Source of the DNA: Brevibacterium sp. JSBI002
GTDB lineage: Bacteria > Actinomycetota > Actinomycetes > Actinomycetales > Brevibacteriaceae
Length of the DNA: 64,000 nucleotides
Assembly: GCF_026013965.1 (NCBI RefSeq)
Contig: NZ_CP110341.1
Span: 3,100,001 to 3,164,000, forward strand
Direction: 5' to 3'
Position 1 is the first letter of the stretch; each line of letters begins with the position of its first letter. Position numbers and translations under genes: made by a program. Shown one piece after another: positions 52,420 to 63,113 of the stretch. A model generated the notes under the pieces. That model did not search any database and was not told the origin of the DNA. It saw only the letters and a list, made by a program, of their open reading frames with translations.

Positions 52420-53325
52420 ATGCAGCACATGCGGATTCTGCACATCTGCCCCACGGCCAGGCTCGACGCCCCGCTCGCTCCCGAATCTCTGCAGTACCTC
52501 GGTCACCAGATCGACCGCTGCGCCGCCGAGGACCTGCCCAGCCGCCGGGCCGAATCCGCCGCGGTCGACGTCGTCATCGCCGACGCCTGCCTCGATCTGT
52601 CCCTGGCCCCGCGCATCTCCGACTTGCTCGCCGAGGCGCGGATCACCGCCCCCGTCATCGTCGTCCTCGGGGAGGGCGGACTGGCGACCGCCTCGGCGAA
52701 ATGGAACGTGTCCGACCTCATCCTCACCACTGCCGGCCCCGCCGAGGTGGAAGCGCGGCTGCGCGTGGCCCGTGACCGTCACGCCGCATCCTCGTCAGCT
52801 CATTCCGGCAGCGGATTCCCCGGCGGATTGCATGCCGGGTCCGGCCCGCTCGGCGCGAAGGGCGACGCCGGGGGCCGGGGACCGGTTCGCACCGGACGCG
52901 GCCCCGTCGGCACCGCCCGAGGAGGCGGACCCGGAACGTCTGGCCGCCTCGGCGACACGGGCGAGGAAATGTGGAATGCCGATGGCGAACCGATGGTCGT
53001 CGTCACCGGGGATCTGCGCATCGACGAGACGGCGTTCACCGCCGAGCTCGGCGGACGCAGCCTCGACCTCACCTACCGCGAGTTCGCCCTGCTGAAGTTC
53101 TTCGCCATGCACCCCGAACGCGTCTTCACCCGCGACGACATCCTGCTCGCCGTGTGGGGCGACGACTACTTCGGCGGCACCCGCACCGTTGACGTGCATG
53201 TTCGCCGCCTCCGTGCGAAACTCGGCAAAGACCTTGAGAACGCCATCCACACCGTGCGCAACGTCGGCTACCGCTTCAGCGCCGACAGCGTCACAGACAC
53301 AGATTCAGAGGACGTGACGGCATGA
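52420..53325 (+). CDS. glnR: GlnR-family winged-helix response regulator
   Basis: GlnR is the global nitrogen regulator of actinobacteria, an atypical OmpR-type protein. The 301-aa product has the family sequences VDVVIADACLDL, VLGEGGLATASAKWNVSDLILTTAGPAEVEARLRVA in pieces, then a C-terminal winged helix ending HTVRNVGYRFSAD. Between them lies a Gly/Pro/Ser-rich linker (about 125-185), longer than usual. It starts a chain glnR-mshD-ppk-mutT. Whether it is the nitrogen regulator or a paralogue cannot be settled from one copy. Confidence 0.82.
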   Translation: MQHMRILHICPTARLDAPLAPESLQYLGHQIDRCAAEDLPSRRAESAAVDVVIADACLDLSLAPRISDLLAEARITAPVIVVLGEGGLATASAKWNVSDLILTTAGPAEVEARLRVARDRHAASSSAHSGSGFPGGLHAGSGPLGAKGDAGGRGPVRTGRGPVGTARGGGPGTSGRLGDTGEEMWNADGEPMVVVTGDLRIDETAFTAELGGRSLDLTYREFALLKFFAMHPERVFTRDDILLAVWGDDYFGGTRTVDVHVRRLRAKLGKDLENAIHTVRNVGYRFSADSVTDTDSEDVTA

Positions 53326-54296
53326 GAATCCAGGCCAGCGGAGCAATCACCTCCACCCCGATCGACACCCTCACCGAGGATGAGCTGAAGTTCCTCGATG
53401 ACGTGGCGGCCACCGATGGCGCCCCCGAGATCTCCGGCGGGCTCATGGCCGTTGCCACCGGTGAGGACACCGCCCACGAGGCGCAGACCGCCTCGAGCGT
53501 CTGGCGCGTGTTCGACGGTGAGACTCTCATCGGGTTCGGAATCCGCGCCCTGCAGGGCGATCGTCACGCGGCCGAATTCCTCATCGCCCCCGACCATCGC
53601 GGTCAGGGCCTGGGCGAACAGCTGCTGAGAACGATCCTCGACGAAGAGCCCGAAGCCTGGTGCTGGTCGCACGGTGACCATCCGGCTGCTGCCCACCTCG
53701 CGCAGAAGTACGGTCTCGGCCGTGACCGGGTGCTCTATCAGATGCGCACGGACACCGGGCTGAGTCTCGACGCCCTCCCCGAGACGCGGAGCCCCGAAGG
53801 GGTCGAGATCCGCTCCTTCGCTCCCGGCGACGAGGACGGCTGGCTGACCGTGAACAACGCCGCTTTCGACTGGCATCCCGAACAGGGCGGCCAGACCCGC
53901 GCCGATATCGATGCCGTCGTCACCGCTGCGGACTTCGACCCGACCACCTTCATCATCGCCGCCCGCGATGGCGAGGTCATCGGATTCCACCAGACGAAGA
54001 TCACGGACACGGATGATGAGGGCCGCCTCGGCGAGGTCTATGTCGTCGGGGTCGATCCGCGCATCCACGCCAAGGGCGTGGGCAAGGCGCTGACGGTCGA
54101 GGGAATGCGGCGGATGGTGACCGCCGGCGCCGAGACGATCGAACTCTACGTCGAATCGGACAACGCCCCGGCGCTAGGCTTGTACGAGCGACTGGGTTTC
54201 CATGTCGCGGTCGCGCACGTGGCCTATGCACCGGCCTCCGCAAAGGTCACCGGCACTGATTCTGCGAGCACGGCGTCGACGGACGAGAAGGAGTAG
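53322..54296 (+). CDS. mshD: Mycothiol synthase (MshD)
   Basis: MshD acetylates Cys-GlcN-Ins to make mycothiol, using acetyl-CoA. The 324-aa protein has two GNAT domains, as the family requires. The first contains [12 protein letters not shown]. The second contains [19 protein letters not shown] (the typical N-x3-F-x2-HPEQG region) and [19 protein letters not shown], then [19 protein letters not shown]. It overlaps the regulator gene as ATGA. Mycobacteria keep a regulator of the same family next to mshD. Confidence 0.95.
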   Translation: MRIQASGAITSTPIDTLTEDELKFLDDVAATDGAPEISGGLMAVATGEDTAHEAQTASSVWRVFDGETLIGFGIRALQGDRHAAEFLIAPDHRGQGLGEQLLRTILDEEPEAWCWSHGDHPAAAHLAQKYGLGRDRVLYQMRTDTGLSLDALPETRSPEGVEIRSFAPGDEDGWLTVNNAAFDWHPEQGGQTRADIDAVVTAADFDPTTFIIAARDGEVIGFHQTKITDTDDEGRLGEVYVVGVDPRIHAKGVGKALTVEGMRRMVTAGAETIELYVESDNAPALGLYERLGFHVAVAHVAYAPASAKVTGTDSASTASTDEKE

Positions 54297-54300
54297 AGCG

Positions 54301-56445
54301 TTGTACGACATCGCGGCTTCGGGTAAGGAGCTGGGACTGCCCGACCCGGCAGATCGCTTCCTCGATCGTGAACTCAGCTGGCTGGCCTTCAACGAACGCG
54401 TCCTCGATCTCGCCTCGGATCCGGAGATCCCGCTGCTCGAACGCGTCCGATTCCTCTCGATCTTCGCGACCAACCTCGACGAGTTCTTCATGGTCCGCGT
54501 CGCCGGTCTCAAACGCCGCATCAACACCGGTCTCGCCGTGCCCAGCGTCACCGGCCGCATGCCCGCGCAGGTCATGCACGATATCGGGGTGCGCGCATTC
54601 GAGCTGATGAGCCGGCATGCCGCCCTGCTCAAGGACGATATCGGTCCCCGCCTCGACGCGGAATCGATCACGAAGGTCCAGGTCGAGGACCTCACCGAGG
54701 GTGAGCGCCACCGCGTCGACGAATTCTTCTTCGGCCACGTCTACCCCGTCCTCACCCCGCTGGCCGTCGATCCGGCGCACCCGTTCCCGTACATCTCGGG
54801 TCTCTCGCTCAACCTCGGCGTGCTCCTGCGGTCGCCGGAGACGGGCAAGGAGTTCTTCGCCCGCGTCAAGGTTCCCCCGCGCCTGCCGCGGTTCTTCAAT
54901 GTCGCCGAGGCGACCGACCGACCCGCCGGACGCGACGTCCCCGCCCGCTTCGTCGCCCTCGAGGACATCATCGCCGAACACCTCGGGACTCTGTTCGACG
55001 GCATGGAGATCGTCCACCATTCGACCTTCCGCGTGACCCGCAATGAGGACCTCGAGGTCGAAGAGGACGATGCGGAGAACCTGCTCAAGGCTCTGGAGAA
55101 GGAGCTGCTGCGCAGGCGTTTCGGTCCGGCCGTGCGGATGGAGATCACAGAGAACATCCACCCCCGCGTCCTCGAGATGCTCAAGGACGAACTGGGCATC
55201 CACGACTCGGAGATCTACCACCTGCCGAGCCCGCTGGACCTGTCCGGCATGTCCGATATCGCCGATGTGCCGCGCGATGACCTGCACTATCCGAAGATGG
55301 TTCCACAGATGAACAAGGACCTGTCGCTGCGGGAATCCAGCGACCAGGTCGACGTCTTCGACGCGGTGGCCAGCCGGGACATCCTCCTGCACCACCCCTA
55401 CGATTCGTTCTCCACGAGCGTGCAGGCCTTCCTCGAACAGGCGGCGTCGGACAAGAACGTGCTGGCGATCAAGCAGACGCTCTACCGCACCTCCGGGGAT
55501 TCGCCGATCATCGACGCCCTCGTCGATGCCGCACAGGCCGGCATCCAGGTGCTCGCCGTCGTCGAGATCAAGGCCCGGTTCGACGAGGAGGCCAACATCA
55601 CCTGGGCCCGCAAGCTCGAGCGCGCCGGCGTCCATGTCGTCTACGGAATCGTCGGGCTCAAGACCCATGCGAAGCTCTCCCTCGTCGTCCGTCAGGAGGC
55701 TGACGGGCTGGCCCGGTACTGTCACGTCGGCACCGGCAACTACCACCCGAAGACCGCCCGCGGCTATGAGGACTTCGGGCTGCTGACACGTGATCGGGCC
55801 GTCGCCGATGATCTGACGAAGCTGTTCAACCAGCTCTCCGGCTATGCGCCGAAGTCCGAATATTCACGGTTCCTCGTCGCCCCCAGCAATGTGCGCACCG
55901 GACTCATCGACCTCATCGACTCCGAGATCGCGATCGCACAGTCCGGCGGAGCGGGGCAGGTGCGGATCAAGGTCAACTCGATCGTCGACGAAGCCATCAT
56001 CGACGCCCTCTACCGGGCATCCCAGGCCGGGGTCGCCGTCGAAGTCTTCGTCCGCGGAATCTGCGCTCTGCGCCCGGGCATCGAAGGTCTGAGCGAGAAC
56101 ATCACCGTGCGTTCCGTGCTCGGACGCTTCCTCGAACACTCCCGCGCCTTCGTCTTCGGCAACAACGGCGACCCGATCGTCTACATCGGTTCGGCAGATA
56201 TGATGCACCGCAACCTCGACCGTCGGGTCGAAGCGCTCGTGCAGATCGTCGATGACGGTCACCGGGCGGAGATCATCGAACTCTTCGATCTTGTCTTCGC
56301 CCCGACCACCTCGGCATTCGATCTGTCCAGTGACGGCAGATGGACCCGGCGGACTCACGACGACGAGGGCGGCATCCTCGCCGACTATCAGACGGAGCTC
56401 ATCCGTCGGCACCGGAATCGTCGGCGAATCGGGGATGAGGCGTGA
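54301..56445 (+). CDS. ppk: Polyphosphate kinase 1
   Basis: Ppk1 reversibly makes polyphosphate from ATP. The 714-aa protein has the four-domain layout: N-terminal [19 protein letters not shown], head domain with [15 protein letters not shown], a linker, and two phospholipase D-like catalytic domains. Key parts are [14 protein letters not shown] and [24 protein letters not shown] (in pieces), carrying the catalytic His residues. The TTG start (54301) has AAGGAG seven bases before it, right after the mshD stop. A longer open frame to 54202 is out of place. Confidence 0.96.
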   Translation: MYDIAASGKELGLPDPADRFLDRELSWLAFNERVLDLASDPEIPLLERVRFLSIFATNLDEFFMVRVAGLKRRINTGLAVPSVTGRMPAQVMHDIGVRAFELMSRHAALLKDDIGPRLDAESITKVQVEDLTEGERHRVDEFFFGHVYPVLTPLAVDPAHPFPYISGLSLNLGVLLRSPETGKEFFARVKVPPRLPRFFNVAEATDRPAGRDVPARFVALEDIIAEHLGTLFDGMEIVHHSTFRVTRNEDLEVEEDDAENLLKALEKELLRRRFGPAVRMEITENIHPRVLEMLKDELGIHDSEIYHLPSPLDLSGMSDIADVPRDDLHYPKMVPQMNKDLSLRESSDQVDVFDAVASRDILLHHPYDSFSTSVQAFLEQAASDKNVLAIKQTLYRTSGDSPIIDALVDAAQAGIQVLAVVEIKARFDEEANITWARKLERAGVHVVYGIVGLKTHAKLSLVVRQEADGLARYCHVGTGNYHPKTARGYEDFGLLTRDRAVADDLTKLFNQLSGYAPKSEYSRFLVAPSNVRTGLIDLIDSEIAIAQSGGAGQVRIKVNSIVDEAIIDALYRASQAGVAVEVFVRGICALRPGIEGLSENITVRSVLGRFLEHSRAFVFGNNGDPIVYIGSADMMHRNLDRRVEALVQIVDDGHRAEIIELFDLVFAPTTSAFDLSSDGRWTRRTHDDEGGILADYQTELIRRHRNRRRIGDEA

Positions 56446-57416
56446 GTCAGTCCGAGGTCGCCTCGGCACAGGCGTCATCGCGCGTCACCGCCGATGTCCT
56501 GGCCGCCGGGGCCGTCTGCTGGAGACACGGCCCGAAAGGTCTCGAGGTGGTGCTCATCCACCGCCCGAAGTACAACGACTGGTCGTGGCCCAAGGGCAAG
56601 GTCGACCCGGGTGAGACGCTGCCGGAGGCCGCGATCCGCGAAGTGAAGGAGGAGACGGGGTTCGACATCCACCTCGGCATCCCTCTGCCGTCGGCCGAGT
56701 ACACGGTCGGCAAGAACACGCTGAAGAAGGTCTTCTACTGGTCGGCCGAGGTCAAGGACGAGGCGGACTTCGCCCCGGTGAACAAGCGAGAGGTCGACAC
56801 GGCCGGCTGGTTCCCTGTCAACAAGGCCCGGTCGAAGCTGACGTCGTTCGCGGACCGGGAACAGCTCGACGCGCTGGAGAAGTTCGCTGAGACGGAGGCC
56901 CTGCGGGCGTGGCCGCTCATCCTCGTCCGCCACGGGAAGGCGTTCCCGCGGGCGAAGTGGTACGAAACCGAGCATGTGCGGCCCCTGCTCAAACTCGGCA
57001 CCCGACAGGCCATGGCACTGACCGGGCTGCTGGGAGCCTGGGGCGTCCGCAAGCTCGTCTCGAGTCCGTGGAAGCGCTGCATGGCGACGCTGACTCCGCT
57101 GTCGGCGGCGACGGGCAAGTCGATCAAGAAGGTGTCGACGCTCAGCGAGAAGGCCACCGCTGCGAACCCGGACAAGACCGCCCGCTATATCGAGAAGCTG
57201 CTGGCGAAGGGCAAACCAGTCATCTACTGCACGCACCGGCCGGTGCTGCCCACGATCTTCTCCGTCTATGCCGCCCATGCCCCGAAACGGGTGGAGGCGA
57301 AGCTGCCCAAGGACGATCCGTATCTCAAACCCGGTGAGGTCCTCATCGCCTATGTGCGACCCGGTCCGGTGCCGCGCATCGTCGAGATCGAACGCGTCCG
57401 CCCCATCGACAGCTGA
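56442..57416 (+). CDS. mutT1: Nudix hydrolase fused to histidine phosphatase (MutT1-like)
   Basis: The N-terminal Nudix domain (about 15-145) has the box GKVDPGET...REVKEETGF at 52-74. The C-terminal histidine phosphatase (about 158-320) starts with LVRHGKA and has CTHRPVLPT. Mycobacterial MutT1 has the same two domains and sits beside ppk. It removes phosphates from oxidised nucleotides or diadenosine polyphosphates. The GTG start overlaps the ppk stop (GTGA). Confidence 0.9.
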   Translation: MSQSEVASAQASSRVTADVLAAGAVCWRHGPKGLEVVLIHRPKYNDWSWPKGKVDPGETLPEAAIREVKEETGFDIHLGIPLPSAEYTVGKNTLKKVFYWSAEVKDEADFAPVNKREVDTAGWFPVNKARSKLTSFADREQLDALEKFAETEALRAWPLILVRHGKAFPRAKWYETEHVRPLLKLGTRQAMALTGLLGAWGVRKLVSSPWKRCMATLTPLSAATGKSIKKVSTLSEKATAANPDKTARYIEKLLAKGKPVIYCTHRPVLPTIFSVYAAHAPKRVEAKLPKDDPYLKPGEVLIAYVRPGPVPRIVEIERVRPIDS

Positions 57417-57452
57417 CCGCGGCGCACGACCCACGAGCGAGCCGATTCTCAA

Positions 57453-57520
57453 GGTCGAGCATGCGCACTGGGTGGGCCGCCTCGACGGTCGAGCACGCGC
57501 GTTGGCCGGGCCGCCTCAGC
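57453..57520. repeat. 34-bp imperfect tandem duplication
   Basis: Copies 57453-57486 and 57487-57520 (GGTCGAGCA...GGCCGCCTC) match at about 27 of 34 bases. Each ends in a near-match to the CCGCCTCGGCG word. The region 57417-57722 has no gene and carries the PHO-box below. Confidence 0.6.
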
Positions 57521-57610
57521 GGGGGAATGCCGGTCCCGACAACGATCCTTTCATGAAACCGACGAAATCTGTGATCGAGCACTCACGACGGTTCCAACCC
57601 TTCGCCCCTC

Positions 57611-57654
57611 ATTCACCTTCCATTCACGTTTCAACTCCTTGCACTTCACGCGTG
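57611..57654 (+). promoter_or_regulatory. PHO-box upstream of pstS
   Basis: Four 11-bp units in a row: ATTCACCTTCC, ATTCACGTTTC, AACTCCTTGCA and CTTCACGCGTG. The first, second and fourth fit the TTCAC consensus of actinobacterial phosphate-regulator sites. This strongly suggests control of pstS by PhoP or RegX3. Confidence 0.7.
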
Positions 57655-57722
57655 ATCCTTAGCGTGGATGACGAGCAATCGAGAACTCTCGAGCTGTGTC
57701 CACAAACATGAAAGGCATCTTC

Positions 57723-58823
57723 GTGAAGATGAAGCATCTCGCCCCCTCCGCTGCGATCCTCGCGGTCGGCGCCATCACCCTCTCGGCTTGCGGCGGCCAG
57801 TCCGCCACCGGTGAAGAGGCCTCCGGCGGCAGCAGTGACCTGCAGGGCACCCTGACCGGCATCGGCGCCTCCTCGCAGAAGGCAGCCATGGATGCCTGGA
57901 CAGCGGACTTCACCTCGCAGAACTCCGGTGTGACCGTCAATTACTCCCCCGACGGATCGGGTGCCGGCCGTGAGCAGTTCCTCGCCGGAAACGCTCAGTT
58001 CGCCGGTTCCGATGCCCACCTCGACGATGAAGAGGTCAAGGCCGGAGAGGAAGCCTGCGGCGCCGACGGAGCCTATGAGTTCCCTGTCTACATCTCCCCC
58101 ATCGCTGTGACCTTCAACGTCGAGGGCGTTGACGAGCTCAACCTCTCCCCCGCAACGATCGCGAAGATCTTCAAGGGCGACATCACCAACTGGAACGACG
58201 AGGCCATCAAGGCCGACAACCCGGACGCTGACCTCCCGGACCTCAAGATCACCGCCGTTCACCGCGCCGATGACTCGGGCACCACCGAGAACTTCACCGA
58301 GTACCTCAAGGCCACCGCCGAGAAGGACTGGGACGCCGAGGTCGACGGCAACTTCCCGAAGGAGTACGGCGGCGAGGCTGCGCAGGGCACCGACGGAATC
58401 ATCCAGACCGTCTCCGACACCGACGGAGCCATCGGCTACGCGGATGCTTCGGCCGTCGGTGAACTCTCCACCGCCAAGGTCAAGGTCGGTGAAGAGTTCG
58501 TCGAGCTCTCCCCCGAGGCCGCTTCGAAGGTCGTCGACGCCTCCGAGAAGGTCGAAGGCCGCAGCGAAGGTGACCTCGCCTTCGACCTGGCCCGCGACAC
58601 CACCGAGTCCGGCGCCTACCCGATCGTGCTCGTGTCCTACCACCTCGTCTGCTCGTCCTACGAGGACCAGGAGACCGTGGACATGGTCAAGGCCTGGGAG
58701 AAGTTCGTGGTCTCGGAAGAGGGACAGAAGTCCGCTGCCGATTCCGCCGGATCCGCACCTCTGTCGGACGACCTGCGCAAGCAGATCGAAGAAGTCATCG
58801 ACTCGATCAAGGTTGCAGGCTGA
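57723..58823 (+). CDS. pstS: Phosphate ABC transporter substrate-binding lipoprotein PstS
   Basis: PstS captures phosphate outside the membrane for the Pst importer. The 366-aa product has a lipobox LSAC (Cys23) after a hydrophobic signal, then the PstS fold: GIGASSQKAAMDAW, YSPDGSGAGREQFLAG, FAGSDAHL, SPIAVTFNVEG, HRADDSGTTENFTEYL and a C-terminal helix. The start is GTG 57723, with AAAGG seven bases before; other in-frame starts exist at 57696, 57708 and 57729. An 11-bp repeat PHO-box lies about 70-110 bp upstream. A hairpin with T-run follows the gene. Confidence 0.95.
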   Translation: MKMKHLAPSAAILAVGAITLSACGGQSATGEEASGGSSDLQGTLTGIGASSQKAAMDAWTADFTSQNSGVTVNYSPDGSGAGREQFLAGNAQFAGSDAHLDDEEVKAGEEACGADGAYEFPVYISPIAVTFNVEGVDELNLSPATIAKIFKGDITNWNDEAIKADNPDADLPDLKITAVHRADDSGTTENFTEYLKATAEKDWDAEVDGNFPKEYGGEAAQGTDGIIQTVSDTDGAIGYADASAVGELSTAKVKVGEEFVELSPEAASKVVDASEKVEGRSEGDLAFDLARDTTESGAYPIVLVSYHLVCSSYEDQETVDMVKAWEKFVVSEEGQKSAADSAGSAPLSDDLRKQIEEVIDSIKVAG

Positions 58824-58858
58824 TTTCAGCCTTTGACCTGGAGAAATAGCCAGTCGGG

Positions 58859-58887
58859 AGCGGCGCAGGAGCCCTGCGCCGCTTTTC
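58859..58887 (+). terminator. Attenuating terminator between pstS and pstC
   Basis: An 11-bp perfect stem (58859-58869 with 58873-58883), a 3-nt loop and a TTTT run form a standard intrinsic terminator. Placed inside the operon it should make PstS far more abundant than PstCAB, as needed for a binding protein. Confidence 0.8.
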
Positions 58888-58938
58888 CGCGCCTATGGAA
58901 CCACCCTGGTTCCACCACAAGTCACATGAGGAGTACTT

Positions 58939-59958
58939 GTGCCGATCAGCACAGAGACCACTGAGTCGGGCCCCGCAGGGCCGGGCTCCACGCCCGAGTC
59001 CGGGCAGAAGCCGCCGCAGACCCCGGCAGCTCGGCAGCCGAAGGCCGTCGTCCGGCCCGGCGACCGCATCTTCTCCGCCGCCACGCTCATCGCCGGCATC
59101 CTGATCCTCGTGATACTCGCCGGAGTCGCCCTGTTCCTTCTGGCCCAGTCGAAGGACACCATCACGGCGCAGATCAGCGATCCCTCCCAGATCACCGGCG
59201 GCAAGGGCTTCTTCTCCTACGTCTGGCCGCTGGTCATCGGCACGCTCATCTCCGCGGCCATCGCGCTGATCGTCGCGACTCCCTTCTCGCTGGGCATCGC
59301 GCTGTTCACCACGCATATGGCCCCGCGCAGGCTCGCTCCGATGCTCGGGTACGTCATCGACCTGCTCGCTGCCATCCCCTCGGTCGTCTACGGCCTGTGG
59401 GGCATCGCGCTGGCCGGCAACCTCACCGGTTTCTACCTGTGGCTGTCGAAGTGGTTCGGCTGGATTCCGATCTTCGCACCGGCCGAGGACGGATCCGTGT
59501 CGCAGACGGGCCGCACACTCCTCACCGCTTCGCTCGTGCTCTCGATCATGATCCTGCCGATCATCACCTCCCTGACCCGAGAGATCTTCCTCCAGACCCC
59601 GCGTCTGCAGGAAGAGGCGGCACTGGCCCTCGGCGCCACCCGCTGGGAGATGATCCGCATGGCTGTGCTGCCCTTCGGCAAGTCCGGGATCGTCTCGGCC
59701 ACGATGCTCGGCCTCGGCCGCGCCCTCGGTGAGACCATGGCCGTGGCCATGATCCTCTCGCCCGGCGTCCTCACCGCCTCGCTCGTGGTCAGCGGCAACC
59801 AGACCATCGCGTCCGAGATCGCGCAGAACTTCCCCGAGGCCGCAGGGCTGCGCCTGTCCGAGCTCATCACCGTCGGCCTCGTGCTCTTCGTCATCACCCT
59901 GCTGGTGAACATGGGAGCCCGCGCCATTGTCGCCCGCACCTCGGTGAAGGGAAGTTGA
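58939..59958 (+). CDS. pstC: Phosphate ABC transporter permease PstC
   Basis: This 339-aa inner-membrane permease of the phosphate importer has a polar, Pro-rich N-terminus (1-40), then helices and the EAA loop EEAALALGATRWEMIRMAVLP (about 228-248, in pieces). Family motifs PSVVYGLWGIAL and LGRALGETMAVAMIL are present. The GTG start has GAGGAG five bases before it. It follows the attenuator after pstS. Confidence 0.95.
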   Translation: MPISTETTESGPAGPGSTPESGQKPPQTPAARQPKAVVRPGDRIFSAATLIAGILILVILAGVALFLLAQSKDTITAQISDPSQITGGKGFFSYVWPLVIGTLISAAIALIVATPFSLGIALFTTHMAPRRLAPMLGYVIDLLAAIPSVVYGLWGIALAGNLTGFYLWLSKWFGWIPIFAPAEDGSVSQTGRTLLTASLVLSIMILPIITSLTREIFLQTPRLQEEAALALGATRWEMIRMAVLPFGKSGIVSATMLGLGRALGETMAVAMILSPGVLTASLVVSGNQTIASEIAQNFPEAAGLRLSELITVGLVLFVITLLVNMGARAIVARTSVKGS

Positions 59959-59963
59959 GAACC

Positions 59964-61112
59964 ATGCCCACCACGAACACCACCACCGAGGCGGCCGTGT
60001 CGAAACCGGCGAAGCTCACCTCCAAACAGCTCCCGAAGGCCACCCCGTGGATCGTCGCCGTCGCCTCGATCATCGTGGCGATCGTCATCAGCTTCATCGC
60101 CTTCGGCGGCTTCAACATCCCCGTCGTCGCCGTCCTCGCCGGCCTCATCAACGCGATCGCCGTCTTCGCGGTCTCCGCGTCCTACGAAGGCCGCCGCAAG
60201 GCCGTCGACCGGATCGCGACCACCATCGTCACCTCGACGTTCGTCCTCGCATGCGTTCCCCTCATCTCGCTGCTGTGGCTGACCGTGTCCAAGGGAGGGG
60301 CCGCCATCAGCGGCGACCTGCTCACCCGCACCATGCTCGGCATGAAGGGCGTCCTCGATCAGCAGTACGTCGCCGGTGAGGCCACTCTGGCCGGCGGCTT
60401 CTACCACGCCATCGTCGGCACCGTGCTCATCACGCTCGCCGCCTGCGTGATCTCGATTCCGATCGGCGTCCTCACCGCCATCTACCTCGTCGAGTACTCG
60501 AACAAGAACCGCCTGGGCAAGGCGATCACCTTCCTCGTCGACGTGATGACCGGTATCCCCTCGATCGTCGCCGGTCTCTTCGCCTTCGCTCTGTTCTCCA
60601 CGATCGCGAATGTGCTCATGCCCGGTTCTGCGGGAATCGCCAAAACCGGTTTCACCGCCGCCGTGGCACTGTCGGTGCTGATGATTCCGATCGTCGTGCG
60701 CAACACGGAGGAGATCCTCCGCCTGGTGCCGATGGACCTGCGCGAGGCCTCCTACGCACTCGGCGTGCCGAAGTGGAAGACGATCGTGAAGATCGTTCTG
60801 CCCACCTCGGTGTCGGGAATCCTCTCCGGTGTCACCATCGCCATCGCCCGCGTCATCGGTGAGACGGCACCCATCATGGTCACCGCCGGGTTCGCCAAGA
60901 CGCTCAACTGGAACCTCTTCTCCGGTTGGATGTCGACGCTGCCGACGTTCATCTACGACTCGCAGCTGCGCCCGGTCTCGCCGGGAGCCGCCGCCCTGGC
61001 CAGCTCGGAACGCGCCTGGGCCGCAGCCCTTGTGCTCGTCGCCCTCGTCATGGTGCTCAACCTGCTCGCCCGCATCATCGCGAAGGTGCTCGCACCGAAG
61101 GCCGGACGCTGA
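59964..61112 (+). CDS. pstA: Phosphate ABC transporter permease PstA
   Basis: This 382-aa partner permease of PstC has the extra N-terminal helices seen in actinobacterial PstA ([33 protein letters not shown]). [13 protein letters not shown] and the EAA-type loop [22 protein letters not shown] (in pieces) follow, with [14 protein letters not shown]. The ATG at 59964 is eight bases from the pstC stop. An earlier TTG at 59955 lacks spacing. Confidence 0.94.
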   Translation: MPTTNTTTEAAVSKPAKLTSKQLPKATPWIVAVASIIVAIVISFIAFGGFNIPVVAVLAGLINAIAVFAVSASYEGRRKAVDRIATTIVTSTFVLACVPLISLLWLTVSKGGAAISGDLLTRTMLGMKGVLDQQYVAGEATLAGGFYHAIVGTVLITLAACVISIPIGVLTAIYLVEYSNKNRLGKAITFLVDVMTGIPSIVAGLFAFALFSTIANVLMPGSAGIAKTGFTAAVALSVLMIPIVVRNTEEILRLVPMDLREASYALGVPKWKTIVKIVLPTSVSGILSGVTIAIARVIGETAPIMVTAGFAKTLNWNLFSGWMSTLPTFIYDSQLRPVSPGAAALASSERAWAAALVLVALVMVLNLLARIIAKVLAPKAGR

Positions 61113-61167
61113 CCGGCGACTGCCCACAGACCTCCAGACTCACCCATTTCCACGGATAGGAAACACA

Positions 61168-61947
<780 letters not shown>

Positions 61948-62064
61948 TCTGAAGGCGCGCCCACCCGGCGGGTTCTGTCTCCGCCTTGACGTGAAGGTGC
62001 GGGTTGCCGCCGCCTCGGCGCAAGGAGAGCCGAAGCGCCTCGCCGAAATAATGCGCGTCACTCG

Positions 62065-62115
62065 GTGGTCGTTTTGGTCACGCTCTGCTCAGCGGAACGT
62101 GACCAAAACGACCAC
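62065..62115. terminator. Long hairpin downstream of pstB
   Basis: The 18-bp perfect arms (62065-62082 and 62098-62115) surround a 15-nt loop. It lies between pstB and the convergent hxlR gene, so it probably ends pst transcription. The 347-bp gap 61948-62294 also contains palindromic element copy 2 but no gene. Confidence 0.7.
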
Positions 62116-62179
62116 TTTGCGTTGGGGCGATCCGGTGCGCGATCCGGCAGGCGCCGGCGGGATTCGTCCGTGACATGTC

Positions 62180-62239
62180 ATTGTTTGGTCGATCCGCGGC
62201 GTTCTGAGCTCCACAATCACCGCGGATCGACCAGAGAAT
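62180..62239. repeat. Palindromic element, copy 2
   Basis: The perfect core arms are 62186-62199 and 62220-62233. GATCC and GGATC boundaries leave 28 bases between them, exactly as in ispD copy 1. The outer ATTGTT/AAT ends and about 20 of 28 spacer bases also match copy 1. Confidence 0.8.
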
Positions 62240-62294
62240 GCACCCTCCCGGACGATCCGCCCCGCGGTTCTCTCACCGCAGGAGCCATCGGTGC

Positions 62295-62948
62295 CTATTT
62301 CTCTCGCGCCGCGTTGCCGTTATCGTCATCGAGAGGTGCGCGGAAGGCGCGAACGAACTCAGTCAGCAGCGACTCGTCCCCGTCGACGGATACCGTCCCG
62401 GCAGCCACGGCCGTCTCCGCATCACCATCAGCAAGGAGGCCCCGCAGACCCTGGCCGCTGATGAACAGCTGCGCGGTCGGATCGGCGCCTTCGGCCACGT
62501 TCACGCCCGACTCATCCACTTCAGCATGAGCGACCGCTGGGCAGGCCGTCACTTCCACCTTGAAAGCCCGCACCTTCGCCTCGGTGCGAGAGGTGAGCAA
62601 CGCGGCGGCCAAGGAACTGTCGGTCGGAATCTCACCCTCACGTGCCTCAAGCATGCGCCGTGATCCCCAGCGACCGAGTTCGATGAGCACCGGACCGAGT
62701 TCCGAACCGTAGTCGCTGAGGCAGTAGACCACACTGCGCCCGTCGATGCTGCGCTCGAGAATTCCTGCTGCTTCGAGTTCGCGCAATCGCGTGGTCAGGA
62801 GGTTCGAGGGAATTCCGGGGTTTCCCTGCCGAAGCTCGTTGAAGCGCTTGGAACCGACGAGGAGATCGCGGAGGATGATGAGCGACCATCGCTCCCCCAG
62901 CACCTCGGCTGCCCGAGCAAGACCGCAGAACTGTCCGTACGATTTCAT
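62295..62948 (-). CDS. HxlR-family regulator with C-terminal extra domain
   Basis: This 217-aa winged-helix regulator has an N-terminal HxlR domain: GLARAAEVLGERWSLIILRDLLVG, GIPSNLLTTRLRELEAAGIL and a wing. A C-terminal domain (about 120-215) resembles SCP2-like folds (QLFISGQGLRGLLADGDAETAV in pieces). TATGCT (62962-62957) lies 7 bp before ATG 62948, so the mRNA is probably leaderless and starts there rather than at the in-frame ATG 62960. It is divergent from the reductase gene. Confidence 0.84.
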   Translation of the reverse strand: MKSYGQFCGLARAAEVLGERWSLIILRDLLVGSKRFNELRQGNPGIPSNLLTTRLRELEAAGILERSIDGRSVVYCLSDYGSELGPVLIELGRWGSRRMLEAREGEIPTDSSLAAALLTSRTEAKVRAFKVEVTACPAVAHAEVDESGVNVAEGADPTAQLFISGQGLRGLLADGDAETAVAAGTVSVDGDESLLTEFVRAFRAPLDDDNGNAAREK

Positions 62949-62970
62949 GCTTGACAGCATAGCAATGTGA

Positions 62971-63004
62971 GTTCACTATTGAAACCACAGTTCACTTTCT
63001 GAAC
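62971..63004. promoter_or_regulatory. Paired 15-bp operator-like repeats between hxlR and the reductase gene
   Basis: GTTCACTATTGAAAC (62971-62985) and GTTCACTTTCTGAAC (62990-63004) lie 19 bp apart. The second is a perfect inverted repeat GTTCA-cttct-like-TGAAC. They overlap the likely -35 of hxlR, suggesting autoregulation and control of the reductase gene. Winged-helix regulators of this family often bind such sites. Confidence 0.6.
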
Positions 63005-63113
63005 TTAAACGGATATCGGGATTCACGGCCCGCACGAAACACATGAGCCCACATAGAGCGCAATGGTCCGCATGAAGCTCAAACCCCGCCCGACACTCAA
63101 TGAGGAGATCGCC

